Below are positions 1 through 8,710 of a DNA stretch of 44,891 nt, in pieces. This DNA comes from an uncultured Erythrobacteraceae bacterium (lineage in GTDB: Bacteria > Pseudomonadota > Alphaproteobacteria > Sphingomonadales > Sphingomonadaceae). Location: NCBI GenBank assembly GCA_946482075.1, contig CAMLQG010000017.1, positions 1-44,891 of the forward strand. The letters run 5' to 3'. Made by a program: the position numbers and the translations under genes. The number at the start of each line of letters is the position of its first letter. The stretch's first letter is position 1. Under the pieces are notes generated by a model. The model ran no database searches, had not been told where the DNA came from, and worked only from the letters and a program-made list of their open reading frames with translations.

Positions 1-349
1 TGATCGCCGGCGCCTGATGCGCCTCTTCATCCGTTGAATATATTCAGCGTCCCCGACCCAGCGGATCGAGCGCAGAGCGCGCCACCCCGGCCTTTCGCGG
101 TCCCGGCTCCATCGCGTTCAATGCCGTCTGACAGCTTGACAGATCAAACTCTACCTATACGGTGGAGTTAATGGCTGATGGGAAGCATCACGCCATGATG
201 CCGGGTTTCCGGCACATCCCCACCCAAGGCGACCACGCTCGGGCAATTCATTCCAGCTCACGGAGTAAGGAATTGCCGGTCCACGTGGACGGTATGTTCT
301 CTCTCCGCCATTCATATCCCGCGAAGCCGGGTTCGAGAGAGATCGATCG
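1..349. other. Upstream region of the sulfatase gene, no gene recognised
   Basis: No convincing coding sequence is present; the short open frames here lack ribosome sites and family resemblance. A TTGACA hexamer lies at 136-141, but no well-spaced -10 element follows, so a promoter is only weakly suggested. A perfect 6-bp hairpin with a GTTT loop lies at 199-214 (arms TGCCGG and CCGGCA). The leader is long if transcription begins near 160, so the hairpin would sit in the 5' untranslated region of the sulfatase mRNA. Confidence 0.4.
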
Positions 350-2215
350 ATGACCAATACTGCACGCCGGACTCTGTTTTCCATGACCGCCCTCGTCTCG
401 GCGATATCGATCGCCGGACAGGCCCAGGCGGAACCCCAGCCTTACCAGGGCAAGATCGGCCGCACGCTTGCCGAATCCACCGAATGGTGGCCCGAACCGG
501 TAAAAGCTCCGGCAGGCGCGCCGAATGTGGTGTGGATCCTGCTCGATGACGTCGGGTTCGGCGCTTCCAGCGCGTTTGGCGGTTCGATCAGCACACCGGT
601 GCTGGAGCAACTGGCGCAGCAGGGCCTGCGCTATACGAACTTCCACACGACCGGCATCTGCGCGCCCACCCGCGCCGCACTGCTGACCGGGAAAAACAGT
701 TCCTCCGTCCATGTGTCGGGCTTCTCGCATACGGTCTTGTCAGCAGGGTTTCCGGGCTGGGACGGGCGCATCCCGGCAGAAGACGGAACAGTGGCCGAAA
801 TCCTGCGCGACCGCGGATACGCCACCTTCGCAGTCGGAAAATACGGCGTGACGCCGGACGAGGATGCCACCGACGCCGGGCCGTTCGATCTCTGGCCCAC
901 GGGCAAGGGCTTCGACCATTTCTTCGGCTTCCTGGGTTCGCAGACCGATCAATACAAGCCGGACCTTGTCGAGGACCAGGCGCACGTCAAACCCGATGGC
1001 AGGCATCTGAGCGAACAGATCACCGACAAGGCGATCAGCTATGTCGACCGCCAGAAGAAGGCAGCGCCGGACAAGCCCTTCTTCCTCTACTACGCGCCTG
1101 GTGCCACTCATGCGCCGCACCAGGTCGCCGCGGAATGGAGCGACCGCTACAAGGGCAAGTTCGACGATGGCTGGGACACCTATCGCGAAAAGGTCTTCAC
1201 CCAGCAGAAGAAGCTCGGGATCATTCCCCGGAACGCCGTGCTGCCGGATCGCAATCCGGCCATCAAGGCCTGGGCTTCACTCCCGCCCGAGGAAAAGAAG
1301 CTCTACGCCCGGTTCATGGAAGTCTATGCCGGCTTCCTCACCTACAGCGATCATGAGATCGGCCGCCTGGTGGACCACCTGAAGGCAACCAACCAGTTCG
1401 ACAACACCCTGTTCATCGTCATCATCGGTGACAACGGGGCGAGCAAGGAAGGCACGCTCAACGGCAATGTCGATCGCAGCCTGATCGCGAAGCCTCTCGG
1501 CGAGAAGGAGAATCTCGCCTATAATCTGAACAGGATCGACGAGATCGGCGCGCCGGCCGGTATCGAGGCCAATTATCCGCTGGGATGGGCCCAAGCCACC
1601 AACACGCCGTTCCGGCTCTGGAAGTCCGACGCCAACAGCGAAGGCGGCACGCGCAATCCGCTGATCATCTCCTATCCGAAGGAGATCAAGGAGAGAGGTA
1701 TCCGAACGCAATACGGGCATGTGATCGACATTCTGCCGACCACTCTCGAAATCGCGGGAGTGAGCGCGCCCGACAGCATCCGCAATATCAAGCAGGATCC
1801 GATCGAGGGTATCTCGCTCGCCTATTCGATCAAGGACGCCAAGGCGCCGTCGCGCCATCAGGTGCAGCACTACTACATCTTCGGATCGCGCGCGATCTAT
1901 CAGGACGGGTGGAAGGCATCGCTGCCCTACCCCAACACGCTCGTGACCGGCAGTCCCAATGGCGCCAAGGCCTTCGACGAGAATGCCTGGGAACTCTACA
2001 ATCTCAATGACGACTACACCGAACGGCTGAACCTCGCCCAGGAGAACCCGGAAAAGCTGGCGGCGCTCAAGAGCCTGTTCGAACAGCAGGCGCAGAAATA
2101 TCAGCTCCATCCGTTCATCACCTGGGACGATGTCGTGAATGCGAGAATCCATCGGTCCAAGGATACGAAGTCCTTTGCCGAAGAACTCCGGAAACTCTCG
2201 AAAAATCCGGAGTGA
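350..2215 (+). CDS. Secreted arylsulfatase-family sulfatase
   Basis: A 621-residue sulfatase of the alkaline-phosphatase superfamily, expected to hydrolyse a sulfate ester in the periplasm. The N-terminus has a signal peptide (basic start, hydrophobic run, cut near AQA-EPQ at about residue 27). The Cys-type sulfatase signature CAPTR begins at Cys104, the residue that family members convert to formylglycine. The metal-binding pair DD at 66-67 and a later GDNG motif are present, and length is normal. No anaerobic or FGE-type maturation enzyme is seen in the window. The gene stands alone, is convergent with the flavoprotein gene and ends in a strong terminator. In this catabolic context it may release the hydroxyl group of a sulfated steroid- or terpenoid-like substrate; that role is inference, while the family assignment is secure. 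Confidence 0.95.
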   Translation: MTNTARRTLFSMTALVSAISIAGQAQAEPQPYQGKIGRTLAESTEWWPEPVKAPAGAPNVVWILLDDVGFGASSAFGGSISTPVLEQLAQQGLRYTNFHTTGICAPTRAALLTGKNSSSVHVSGFSHTVLSAGFPGWDGRIPAEDGTVAEILRDRGYATFAVGKYGVTPDEDATDAGPFDLWPTGKGFDHFFGFLGSQTDQYKPDLVEDQAHVKPDGRHLSEQITDKAISYVDRQKKAAPDKPFFLYYAPGATHAPHQVAAEWSDRYKGKFDDGWDTYREKVFTQQKKLGIIPRNAVLPDRNPAIKAWASLPPEEKKLYARFMEVYAGFLTYSDHEIGRLVDHLKATNQFDNTLFIVIIGDNGASKEGTLNGNVDRSLIAKPLGEKENLAYNLNRIDEIGAPAGIEANYPLGWAQATNTPFRLWKSDANSEGGTRNPLIISYPKEIKERGIRTQYGHVIDILPTTLEIAGVSAPDSIRNIKQDPIEGISLAYSIKDAKAPSRHQVQHYYIFGSRAIYQDGWKASLPYPNTLVTGSPNGAKAFDENAWELYNLNDDYTERLNLAQENPEKLAALKSLFEQQAQKYQLHPFITWDDVVNARIHRSKDTKSFAEELRKLSKNPE

Positions 2216-2339
2216 GCCATTCGATACCGCGAGTAATGGACGCAAAGGCCAGCACATCGTCACGCGTGATGGACCGCATTCCGATCGACGAGTCTGACTT
2301 CCCCCATATCTGAGATCGGCTCGTTTCCTCCACACACTA

Positions 2340-2371
2340 GCCGGCTTCGGCCACGAAGCCGGCCATTTTTT
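2340..2371 (+). terminator. Rho-independent terminator of the sulfatase gene
   Basis: A perfect 10-bp stem (arms GCCGGCTTCG at 2340-2349 and CGAAGCCGGC at 2354-2363) with a GCCA loop is followed by a run of six T at 2366-2371. The T-run lies only on the plus-strand side, so it serves the sulfatase and not the convergent flavoprotein gene. Confidence 0.9.
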
Positions 2372-2476
2372 ACCCGAAGAAGACCATTTCATGACGACCC
2401 GGCAGGAACTGGCCGGCCGAACCGCTCACGAATATGCCTATTCGGGCAGTTTCCGGGCTAGTATTCGGACGCCAGT

Positions 2477-4144
2477 TTACTCTCCCAGGCCATTCCCCAT
2501 CGCGGAACGACCGGCACGCCGCCCCGAAAACACCGTATCGGCGATCGAAAGACCGCTCATATAGCTGAGCGAGCAGAGGCCCACGGCAGCACGGCCCGCC
2601 GCGAAGAGACCCGGGATCGTCGATCCGTCCGAGCGCTTCACGTTACCCGTCTCCTCATCCACCGCCAGACCGCCTAGAGTGAAAGCGAATGTCGGCGCGA
2701 ACTTGTTGTGCAGCGACACATTGACGGCGAAATAGGGTCCATCGCCGAGAGGTTGCAGCTTGTCGCGGGCCTTCCCCAAATCGTCTTCCCCCTTCTCGCG
2801 GACATCGCGATTGTATGCGGCGACGGTGGCTTCCAGCGCATCGGGATCGATGCCGCATTTCGCCGCCAGCTTCGCCAGCGTGCCGGCTCGCCGGGTTCCA
2901 CTGAGAGCCAGATTCAGAAGCGCCGGAGCGCCATAGAGCAGGAACATCCCCTTGCCGGGGAAGAAACATTGCTTCAGCGCTCCCCGGAAGAGGCCACGAT
3001 CCAGCACCAGCCATGCCGTCCCCGCCCGGCTCTGTGCCGCAACCGCTTCGCCCACGACCGAAAGATACGCATCTTCGTTGATGAAGCGGCGCCCTTCCAG
3101 ATTGACCATCAATCCCGAAACATAGGCCTCGGGCGGAGAGATGGTCCGCCCCAGCAGGACCTTGTCCATCAAGGCGGTTGCCCCGCCGGCGGCAACCCCC
3201 AGCGCAATCCCGCTGCCATCGCATCCCATCGAACCAAGCCGCAGCAAGGCCTTGAAGTTACAGGCGAGTTCGGGCCTCTGGCGGGCAAGCTCTTCGAGAT
3301 TGTAGATAAAGCCGCCGGTGGAAAGGACCACGCCTCGGCGCCCCCGCAGGCGCTTTCTGGCCGTGACGCCGTCTTCGAGCTTGCGGCACTTCTCGATGCC
3401 GCGTTCCGCGCGAGACTGGTTCAGCGGGCGCCAGGGGCTGATCATCGAATAGCAGCGCTGATGCCGCTTCCAGAGGGAAGGAGGAATGTCTCGCGCTTCC
3501 ACGCCCACGACGTTGCCTGCCCGATCGGCGATCAGTCGCACGGCGGGCGTGTGCGGCATCAGCCTGAGGCCCTGCGCAAGGGCGGATTCGGCCAGGCGAG
3601 CGTAATGCAGCGCGCCGGCAAAGCCCGGCGTCATCGGCTTGTGACCGCGAGGAGCCGGCTGGGCGATGGCGGAATATTTGGGAGATTTCTCGTTACCCGA
3701 GAAATAGAGCCAATAGCCGTCCGGCGGATAGGCCGTCTTCTCCTTGTAGACGGTGTCGCCATAGGGGACGCCGTTCTTCTCCAGCCATTCGAGATCGCCG
3801 CTGCTCCCGTCGCAGAAGCGCTGGAGCGTTTCATCCGATACCGCGCTGCCTTCCGCCTTGAGGTACTTGTACATCTCGGCCGCGCTGTCGTCATATCCCG
3901 CCGCCTTCTGATGCTTCGTTCCGGCGGCGTAATTGATGCCGCCGCTGAAGGAGGTCGCGCCGCCGCCGCCGAACCGGTCGATCGCAATGACGTCTGCCCC
4001 CAGTTCCAGCGCCTGCAGGGCTGCCGCCGCTCCTGCGCCGCCCATGCCGACCACGATCAAGTCCGCCACATCATCCCAATCCTCGCGATCGGGATCATCC
4101 ACCACCAATAGCGCGTCCTGCCCGTCCGTCTGCCCCTTGAACAT
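2477..4144 (-). CDS. FAD-dependent dehydrogenase, 3-ketosteroid delta-1-dehydrogenase/fumarate reductase-like
   Basis: A 555-residue flavoprotein of the FAD_binding_2 (fumarate reductase/KstD) family. Near the N-terminus it has a dinucleotide-binding motif (GMGGAGAAAA), then the GGGATSFSGG segment typical of KstD-like enzymes. The C-terminal motif GLFAAGRA is the second FAD contact region. Family members put a double bond next to a ring ketone or reduce enones; an exact substrate cannot be assigned. I chose ATG 4144 because GGAGG lies 7 nt upstream. ATG 4150 and a frame opening at 4222 are alternatives, the latter overlapping the P450 gene. It is the last gene of the receptor-SnoaL-P450 run, 52 nt after the P450 stop. 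There is no signal peptide, so it is cytoplasmic. Other urocanate or fumarate reductase-like activities remain possible. Confidence 0.88.
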   Translation of the reverse strand: MFKGQTDGQDALLVVDDPDREDWDDVADLIVVGMGGAGAAAALQALELGADVIAIDRFGGGGATSFSGGINYAAGTKHQKAAGYDDSAAEMYKYLKAEGSAVSDETLQRFCDGSSGDLEWLEKNGVPYGDTVYKEKTAYPPDGYWLYFSGNEKSPKYSAIAQPAPRGHKPMTPGFAGALHYARLAESALAQGLRLMPHTPAVRLIADRAGNVVGVEARDIPPSLWKRHQRCYSMISPWRPLNQSRAERGIEKCRKLEDGVTARKRLRGRRGVVLSTGGFIYNLEELARQRPELACNFKALLRLGSMGCDGSGIALGVAAGGATALMDKVLLGRTISPPEAYVSGLMVNLEGRRFINEDAYLSVVGEAVAAQSRAGTAWLVLDRGLFRGALKQCFFPGKGMFLLYGAPALLNLALSGTRRAGTLAKLAAKCGIDPDALEATVAAYNRDVREKGEDDLGKARDKLQPLGDGPYFAVNVSLHNKFAPTFAFTLGGLAVDEETGNVKRSDGSTIPGLFAAGRAAVGLCSLSYMSGLSIADTVFSGRRAGRSAMGNGLGE

Positions 4145-4196
4145 CGCCATCCCTCCATCTGCGTGATGCCGCCGTCCGCCTGGAAAGCGGCTCGGG

Positions 4197-5498
4197 TCAG
4201 CCTGTTCCCAGGCCCTGGCCAACTCGCCCCGCCGGCTCGAAGCGGATGGAAAGACCGCCCGGCGCGCGCAGCAATATGCTGGGCTGGACTCTGAGGTCGG
4301 TTCTTTCCTCGATGATCTCCATGTTGCGCAGGCGCTCGATCAGCCGGGGAAGCGCGACGTTCAACTCCTTGCGCGCCAGCATCGCGCCCAGGCAGAAATG
4401 GATACCCTGCCCGAAAGCGACATGCATCCGCAGATTGTCCCGCGTGATGTCGAACTTGTCCGGCCGATCGAACACGGTCTCGTCATGATTGGCCGAATCC
4501 ATCCGGATCATCAGTATATCGCCCTCGCGCAACTGCACGCCGGCCAGTTCATGATCCCGCCGGACGATCCGCCAGATGCCGCCCACGGGCGTCTGGTAGC
4601 GCAGAGTCTCGTCGATCACCGCGCCGATCATTGACGGATCTCTCCGGAAATGCGCCATCTGGTTCGGATTCCGCAGCAGCAGACCCAGCGCCATGGTGAG
4701 CGCATTGCGCGAGGTTTCGCTGCCGGCGAGCATGAACTGCCGGATCATCGACAGCAATTCGGCATCGGTGAAACGAGCCTCGCCTTCATCCTCGGCATCG
4801 ATCAGGGCCGAAAGGATGTCGTCCTGCGCCTGCGCGCGCCGCCTGGCGATCAGGTCCCCGACGAAGGTCTGGAATTCGACGATGCTGCGCGCTGCCCGGA
4901 CTTCTTCCTCGAGCGTGCCGGTGCGCGCCATCATCACACCGTAGGAATCCGCCCAACAGTGGAACTTGGACGCAAGTCCGGGCTCCACGCCGAGGATACC
5001 GATCATCGCATAGATCGGCAGCTGGATCGAGAACTCCCGATGGAAATCGCATTCGCCGCGTTCGATGAAACTGTCGATCAGATCATCGGTGATCCGGGCG
5101 ATGAATCGCGTCAGCTTGCTGATCGCGGATGGCGAGAACGCCTTGTTCGCCAGCGTGCGGTAGCGGGCATGGCCCGGCGGATCGCTGTCGAACGTGTCCA
5201 TCTCCCGCGAGCCCCTGGCGAGCTCGGCTTCGACCTCGGGCTTGTGGCCGGACCCGGCGAACAGCACGGCGGCGTGGCGGTTGGAATAGTCGTCGCTGTT
5301 GCGGAACACCTGCTGGCACAGATCATAGGGCGTCACCATCCAGACCGGCCGCCCGGTACCGGGATCGTCCACTCTGCAGACGGGCGCGCTGCGGCGCATC
5401 TCGCGATACATATCGAACGGCCAATGCATCGTGGCCGAATCGAAGAAATCGTACTTGCCCAGAACCTTGCTCACATCCCTCTCCGGTGTCGCGGCCAC
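4197..5498 (-). CDS. Cytochrome P450 (class I, bacterial soluble)
   Basis: A 433-residue soluble P450. The heme-thiolate loop FGQGIHFCLG has its Cys at 369. The ExxR motif is visible in DETLRYQTP, and the I-helix oxygen-activation segment reads AGSETS. Length and the absence of a membrane anchor are typical of bacterial class I enzymes that need a ferredoxin and reductase. No ferredoxin gene adjoins it; the only one in the window is at 35102-35425. It starts 19 nt after the SnoaL-like gene and precedes the KstD-like gene, so co-transcription with receptor 1 is likely. It probably hydroxylates an imported hydrophobic compound. The ribosome site before ATG 5498 is weak, so a slightly shorter start at GTG 5474 is possible. 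Confidence 0.95.
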   Translation of the reverse strand: MAATPERDVSKVLGKYDFFDSATMHWPFDMYREMRRSAPVCRVDDPGTGRPVWMVTPYDLCQQVFRNSDDYSNRHAAVLFAGSGHKPEVEAELARGSREMDTFDSDPPGHARYRTLANKAFSPSAISKLTRFIARITDDLIDSFIERGECDFHREFSIQLPIYAMIGILGVEPGLASKFHCWADSYGVMMARTGTLEEEVRAARSIVEFQTFVGDLIARRRAQAQDDILSALIDAEDEGEARFTDAELLSMIRQFMLAGSETSRNALTMALGLLLRNPNQMAHFRRDPSMIGAVIDETLRYQTPVGGIWRIVRRDHELAGVQLREGDILMIRMDSANHDETVFDRPDKFDITRDNLRMHVAFGQGIHFCLGAMLARKELNVALPRLIERLRNMEIIEERTDLRVQPSILLRAPGGLSIRFEPAGRVGQGLGTG

Positions 5499-5517
5499 GC
5501 CGATCCGCCTTGCCGCC

Positions 5518-5997
5518 TCAAGTCCGCTCTACCCGTAACCGGGTCAGCTTGAGGCTCTTGATCTTCCAGCTGCCTTCGACCTTCTCGTAGATCTCGTAGT
5601 AATGCCCGTGCCCCCGGACATGACGCTGCGGATAGCCATCGGGATAATCCAGCAGATCCTCCATGGCGAAGATCGCGCGGGCGCGCGTCGGGCTTTCGAA
5701 TGCGATTTCCGCCATGTGGCCGTGATGGACGGTGCGGATACCTACCAGCAGTTCGGAAACGAAGCGGCGAATGGCCTTGGCGCCCTTGTGAGCCCAGCCT
5801 TCGATCGGCTCGCCGGAGGAATGGTCCGGGATCGTGCCCAGCTCCGGCACGATATCCGCGAGGCTGACATCGAACTCGCAATCGTCGGTGAAGCAGGCCT
5901 CGTAGCAATCCCAGTCCCGCTGATCCATGCAGCGAAAATACCGGGCCTTCACTTCGAGGATCTCGCTCCTCGCGATCAGCTTCTCCACCTCGTCCAC
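5518..5997 (-). CDS. SnoaL-like/NTF2-fold protein
   Basis: A 159-residue small alpha+beta-barrel protein of the SnoaL_4/NTF2-like type. Recognisable features are the N-terminal helix with ARYFRCMDQRDW, the central HHGHM strand, and the closing strand pair GHYYEIYEK...SWKIKSLKLTRLR. The fold is used by ketosteroid isomerases, scytalone dehydratase and many proteins of unknown activity, so isomerase, dehydratase or a binding role are all open. I start it at GTG 5997, which has GGGAG 6 nt upstream and begins 38 nt after the receptor gene. The open frame extends to 6162, but that part overlaps the receptor gene and does not look like SnoaL sequence. The position between a TonB receptor and a P450 implies a role in processing the imported substrate. 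Confidence 0.85.
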   Translation of the reverse strand: MDEVEKLIARSEILEVKARYFRCMDQRDWDCYEACFTDDCEFDVSLADIVPELGTIPDHSSGEPIEGWAHKGAKAIRRFVSELLVGIRTVHHGHMAEIAFESPTRARAIFAMEDLLDYPDGYPQRHVRGHGHYYEIYEKVEGSWKIKSLKLTRLRVERT

Positions 5998-6035
5998 ATC
6001 ATTCTCCCTATTTGTGCTGTAGGTTCCGCCTGCGC

Positions 6036-8273
6036 CTAAAGCTTGTAGCGGAGGTCGATGCCGTAGGTGCGGGGTTCCGCGACTGAGCCCATATACCCCA
6101 CGGGTCCATTCTGCGGCAGTTCGTTGCTGTAGTACTTCTCGTTGGACAGGTTCTTGCCCCACAGCGTGATGCTGAGATGATCATTGAACGCCGGCACCAG
6201 TGTCACGCTGGCGCTGAACAGGGCGAGGCTGGGTTCGGTCAGGATGTTGTCGGGATCCCATTTGTAGCTCGAGCGATAGGCCATGTTGCCGTTCAGCGTG
6301 AATTCGCCGATCGCGGTGGGAAATTCATACGTCGCGCTGGCATTGAGTTTCCACTTCGGTGCACGAGAGAGGCGGTTGCCGCTCGCATCGCCGATGATCG
6401 CCACGGGTATGATGCCGAATGGCGCGCCCTGCACCGGATAGTTGAACGGCGCGCCGTCAAAATCGAGATATTTCGCGTAGAGATACTGGCCCGAGAGGTT
6501 CAGCGTAAACCCGGCGGCCAGCAGCGCCGTAGCATCGAATTCCACCCCCTTCGTCCGTGCCTTGCCGGCATTGGCGAACTGGACCGAGGCGATGCCGTTG
6601 ACATTCTTGATCAGGTTGACCTGGGGATTCTTGATGTCGTTCTGGAAGATCGCGATGTTTGCCCGCAGGTGCCGGCCGAACAGCTCGGTCTTCAGGCCGA
6701 TCTCATAGGCATCGACCGTCTCGGGCTGGGTCGGCGGCGCATCAAGCGGCAGGACATTGAACGTGCCCGATTTGTAGCCCCGGCTGACCGACGCATAGGC
6801 CATGACATTATCGGAGAACTTGTGGTCGACCGATACCTTATAGGTAACCTTGTCGAACTTGACCTTCTGCCGATATTCTGGACCGAACGGGACTTCCAAG
6901 CCACCCTGGAACGTACCCGTGGTCTTGCCGGAGCCCTTCACGTGGTCTTCCGTGTAGCGCAGACCCAGCGTGATGTTGGTCCGTTCGTCGATCACCGGGA
7001 ATGTCGCCTGGCCGAAACCGGCATAGGAATTGATCGTCTGGAGGCCATAGAGGTTCTGCTGCAGCAACCCCGGTACCGCGTCGATCACCGCGAGCCCGCT
7101 GACTTCGGTCGGGACATAGCCCTGGCGTGAATTGATGTAGTAGGCTCCGAGAAGCCACGAAATACGCGACCCTTCCGGCGATTTCAGTTGGAACTCCTGC
7201 GTGATCTGCCGGTCCTTGATGTTCAGCGTATAGTGCAGGAAGTCGATATCCGTGTGGTCGCCTTCGGATTCGAACGTTTCCTTCCCCTTCCGGTAGGAGG
7301 AGATGCTGACGAGATCGGCAAAACCGAGTTCCTGCTCGATCTTGAGCGATCCGCCCCATCCGCGGTGACGGTTGTAGTTCTCGTAATCCGTGTTCAGATC
7401 GTAGAAGCCCGCCGGTTCGATATATTGCTGCGTGTAGCCCGGCGGCAGGCCGCGAGTGCCATTGCGATAGATCTTGCCCTGCACCGTACCCTGGTTGGTG
7501 TGTTGGAAAACATAGAACGCCGAGAGCTTGATCCGGGTGGTGGGCGTGAGGTCCGCGACCAGCTTGCCCCGCAGATTGTAGAAGCGCTGTCGATAGGTAT
7601 CCTTGCCATTGCCGAAATTGTGGCCCCACCCGTCCATCTGCTTGAGGCCGGCGGCGGAAAAGCCGACCGCCACAGTGTCGCTCAAGGGCGTCGAAACCGA
7701 CAGCTTCCCACTGATCGTCTGGTAGTTGGCGTAGCCGACCGTCGCGTCCAGTTCGGTTTCCTGGCCGGGATCGCGCGTGAAGATCTGGATGAGGCCGCCG
7801 GTCGCGTTCCGCCCGAACAACGTGCCCTGCGGCCCTTTCAGGACTTCCACGCGCTCGACATTCGCGAGCTCCATATAGGGCGCGTAGAGGCGCGTGTAGT
7901 AAACGTCGTCGATATAGACAGGGACGCTCGCCTCGTTGCCCGCGACCTGCGCCGCCGGATTACCCACCCCGCGCAGAAACGGGATCACAACCCCGGATTG
8001 CGCGGTCATCCCCAGCGAGGGATCGACGCGTTCGAGGTCCATCGCATCGCTGATATTCGCCTGGCGAAGATTCTCCGCATCGAACGCGGTGACGGCGACG
8101 GGCACGTCCTGAAGGCGCTCGCCGCGCCGCTGGGCCGTGACCACGATCTCCTGCAAGCCGCTGTCGCTCGATTTGGCGCTCTCCTGAGCCTGGACGGCTG
8201 TAATCGATAATAGATAAGCCAATGCAAGTACGGACGCCGCCAAATTCTGGCGGACAATTCTCACGCCCTTCAT
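6036..8273 (-). CDS. TonB-dependent outer-membrane receptor 1
   Basis: A 745-residue outer-membrane receptor. A signal peptide ends near AVQAQE, followed by a TonB-box-like LQEIVVTAQ. The plug domain includes VPVYIDDVY and VERVEVLKGPQGTLFGRNATGGLI. The 22-strand barrel ends in the aromatic-rich GIDLRYKL, with a terminal hydrophobic residue. There is no N-terminal FecA-type signalling extension. I start it at ATG 8273, with GGAGG 8 nt upstream; ATG 8297 and 8288 are less likely. This type in sphingomonads imports many hydrophobic organic compounds, not only siderophores. It leads an apparent operon with the SnoaL-like, P450 and KstD-like genes, and a TetR gene is divergent from it. Confidence 0.95.
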   Translation of the reverse strand: MKGVRIVRQNLAASVLALAYLLSITAVQAQESAKSSDSGLQEIVVTAQRRGERLQDVPVAVTAFDAENLRQANISDAMDLERVDPSLGMTAQSGVVIPFLRGVGNPAAQVAGNEASVPVYIDDVYYTRLYAPYMELANVERVEVLKGPQGTLFGRNATGGLIQIFTRDPGQETELDATVGYANYQTISGKLSVSTPLSDTVAVGFSAAGLKQMDGWGHNFGNGKDTYRQRFYNLRGKLVADLTPTTRIKLSAFYVFQHTNQGTVQGKIYRNGTRGLPPGYTQQYIEPAGFYDLNTDYENYNRHRGWGGSLKIEQELGFADLVSISSYRKGKETFESEGDHTDIDFLHYTLNIKDRQITQEFQLKSPEGSRISWLLGAYYINSRQGYVPTEVSGLAVIDAVPGLLQQNLYGLQTINSYAGFGQATFPVIDERTNITLGLRYTEDHVKGSGKTTGTFQGGLEVPFGPEYRQKVKFDKVTYKVSVDHKFSDNVMAYASVSRGYKSGTFNVLPLDAPPTQPETVDAYEIGLKTELFGRHLRANIAIFQNDIKNPQVNLIKNVNGIASVQFANAGKARTKGVEFDATALLAAGFTLNLSGQYLYAKYLDFDGAPFNYPVQGAPFGIIPVAIIGDASGNRLSRAPKWKLNASATYEFPTAIGEFTLNGNMAYRSSYKWDPDNILTEPSLALFSASVTLVPAFNDHLSITLWGKNLSNEKYYSNELPQNGPVGYMGSVAEPRTYGIDLRYKL

Positions 8274-8710
8274 AGCCACCCCCTCCATTCCTATCAAATA
8301 TAGTTCTGTTTTATGTAAAATGCTCGAGATGAATTTTTTATTTATATATCGTCGATATAAAATATTATTTTCTTCTTATAATAAGATGACCATGTTATTC
8401 ATGGAAACAATTCTTTGACATGTGGATTGATATGGCTGAGCAGTCCAGCTGGAACAGTGGACGCATTCGATGGAACGTCCAGATTACCGCCCGCAACGGC
8501 CCACGAGCATGCTCGCGCATGACCGTGACCGTTCAAGGCTCATGGCGACGGCAACCCTCCACAGCCGAAGACACTACGGCTTGACTGCCAAGACGGACAA
8601 AATCCGGTCGATTCATGCCCATTGTCCTGCTCTCGTCCGGGGCTGGCGACAGCGCTCTTGCGTCCCCACGGAGACCTACGCATCCTCCGTAGTGGAGAAG
8701 AGGATCAAAC
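8274..8710. promoter_or_regulatory. AT-rich divergent regulatory region between receptor 1 and tetR
   Basis: The part nearest the receptor (about 8290-8410) is far more AT-rich than the rest of the window. It contains the perfect 7-1-7 inverted repeat TATATCG-T-CGATATA at 8345-8359 and a smaller TTTTA-TG-TAAAA repeat near 8312. This is a plausible operator and promoter zone for the receptor operon and perhaps the TetR gene. The remaining 8460-8700 is GC-rich; a short frame there has no family resemblance and I do not call it a gene. Confidence 0.5.
8345..8359. promoter_or_regulatory. Perfect 15-bp palindrome, candidate operator
   Basis: Arms TATATCG and CGATATA flank a single central T. It lies about 72 nt upstream of receptor 1 and 350 nt upstream of the TetR gene. 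The size and symmetry suit a dimeric repressor; the TetR at 8711 is the nearest candidate, which is inference. Confidence 0.45.

Noticed and set aside
2391..2476. Possible short gene after the sulfatase terminator (ATG at 2391)
   Set aside because: It has no good ribosome site, overlaps the end of the convergent flavoprotein gene in another frame, and resembles nothing.
2477..8273. Assigning the cluster to a known estrogen or testosterone degradation locus of Novosphingobium
   Set aside because: The characteristic catechol-type ring-cleavage dioxygenase and other hallmark genes are not present in the window, and gene order cannot be verified without a search.
8415..8443. TTGACA hexamer upstream of the TetR gene as a sigma-70 promoter
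   Set aside because: The -10 position at 16-18 bp spacing is GC-containing with no TATAAT match, so a promoter call is not supported.
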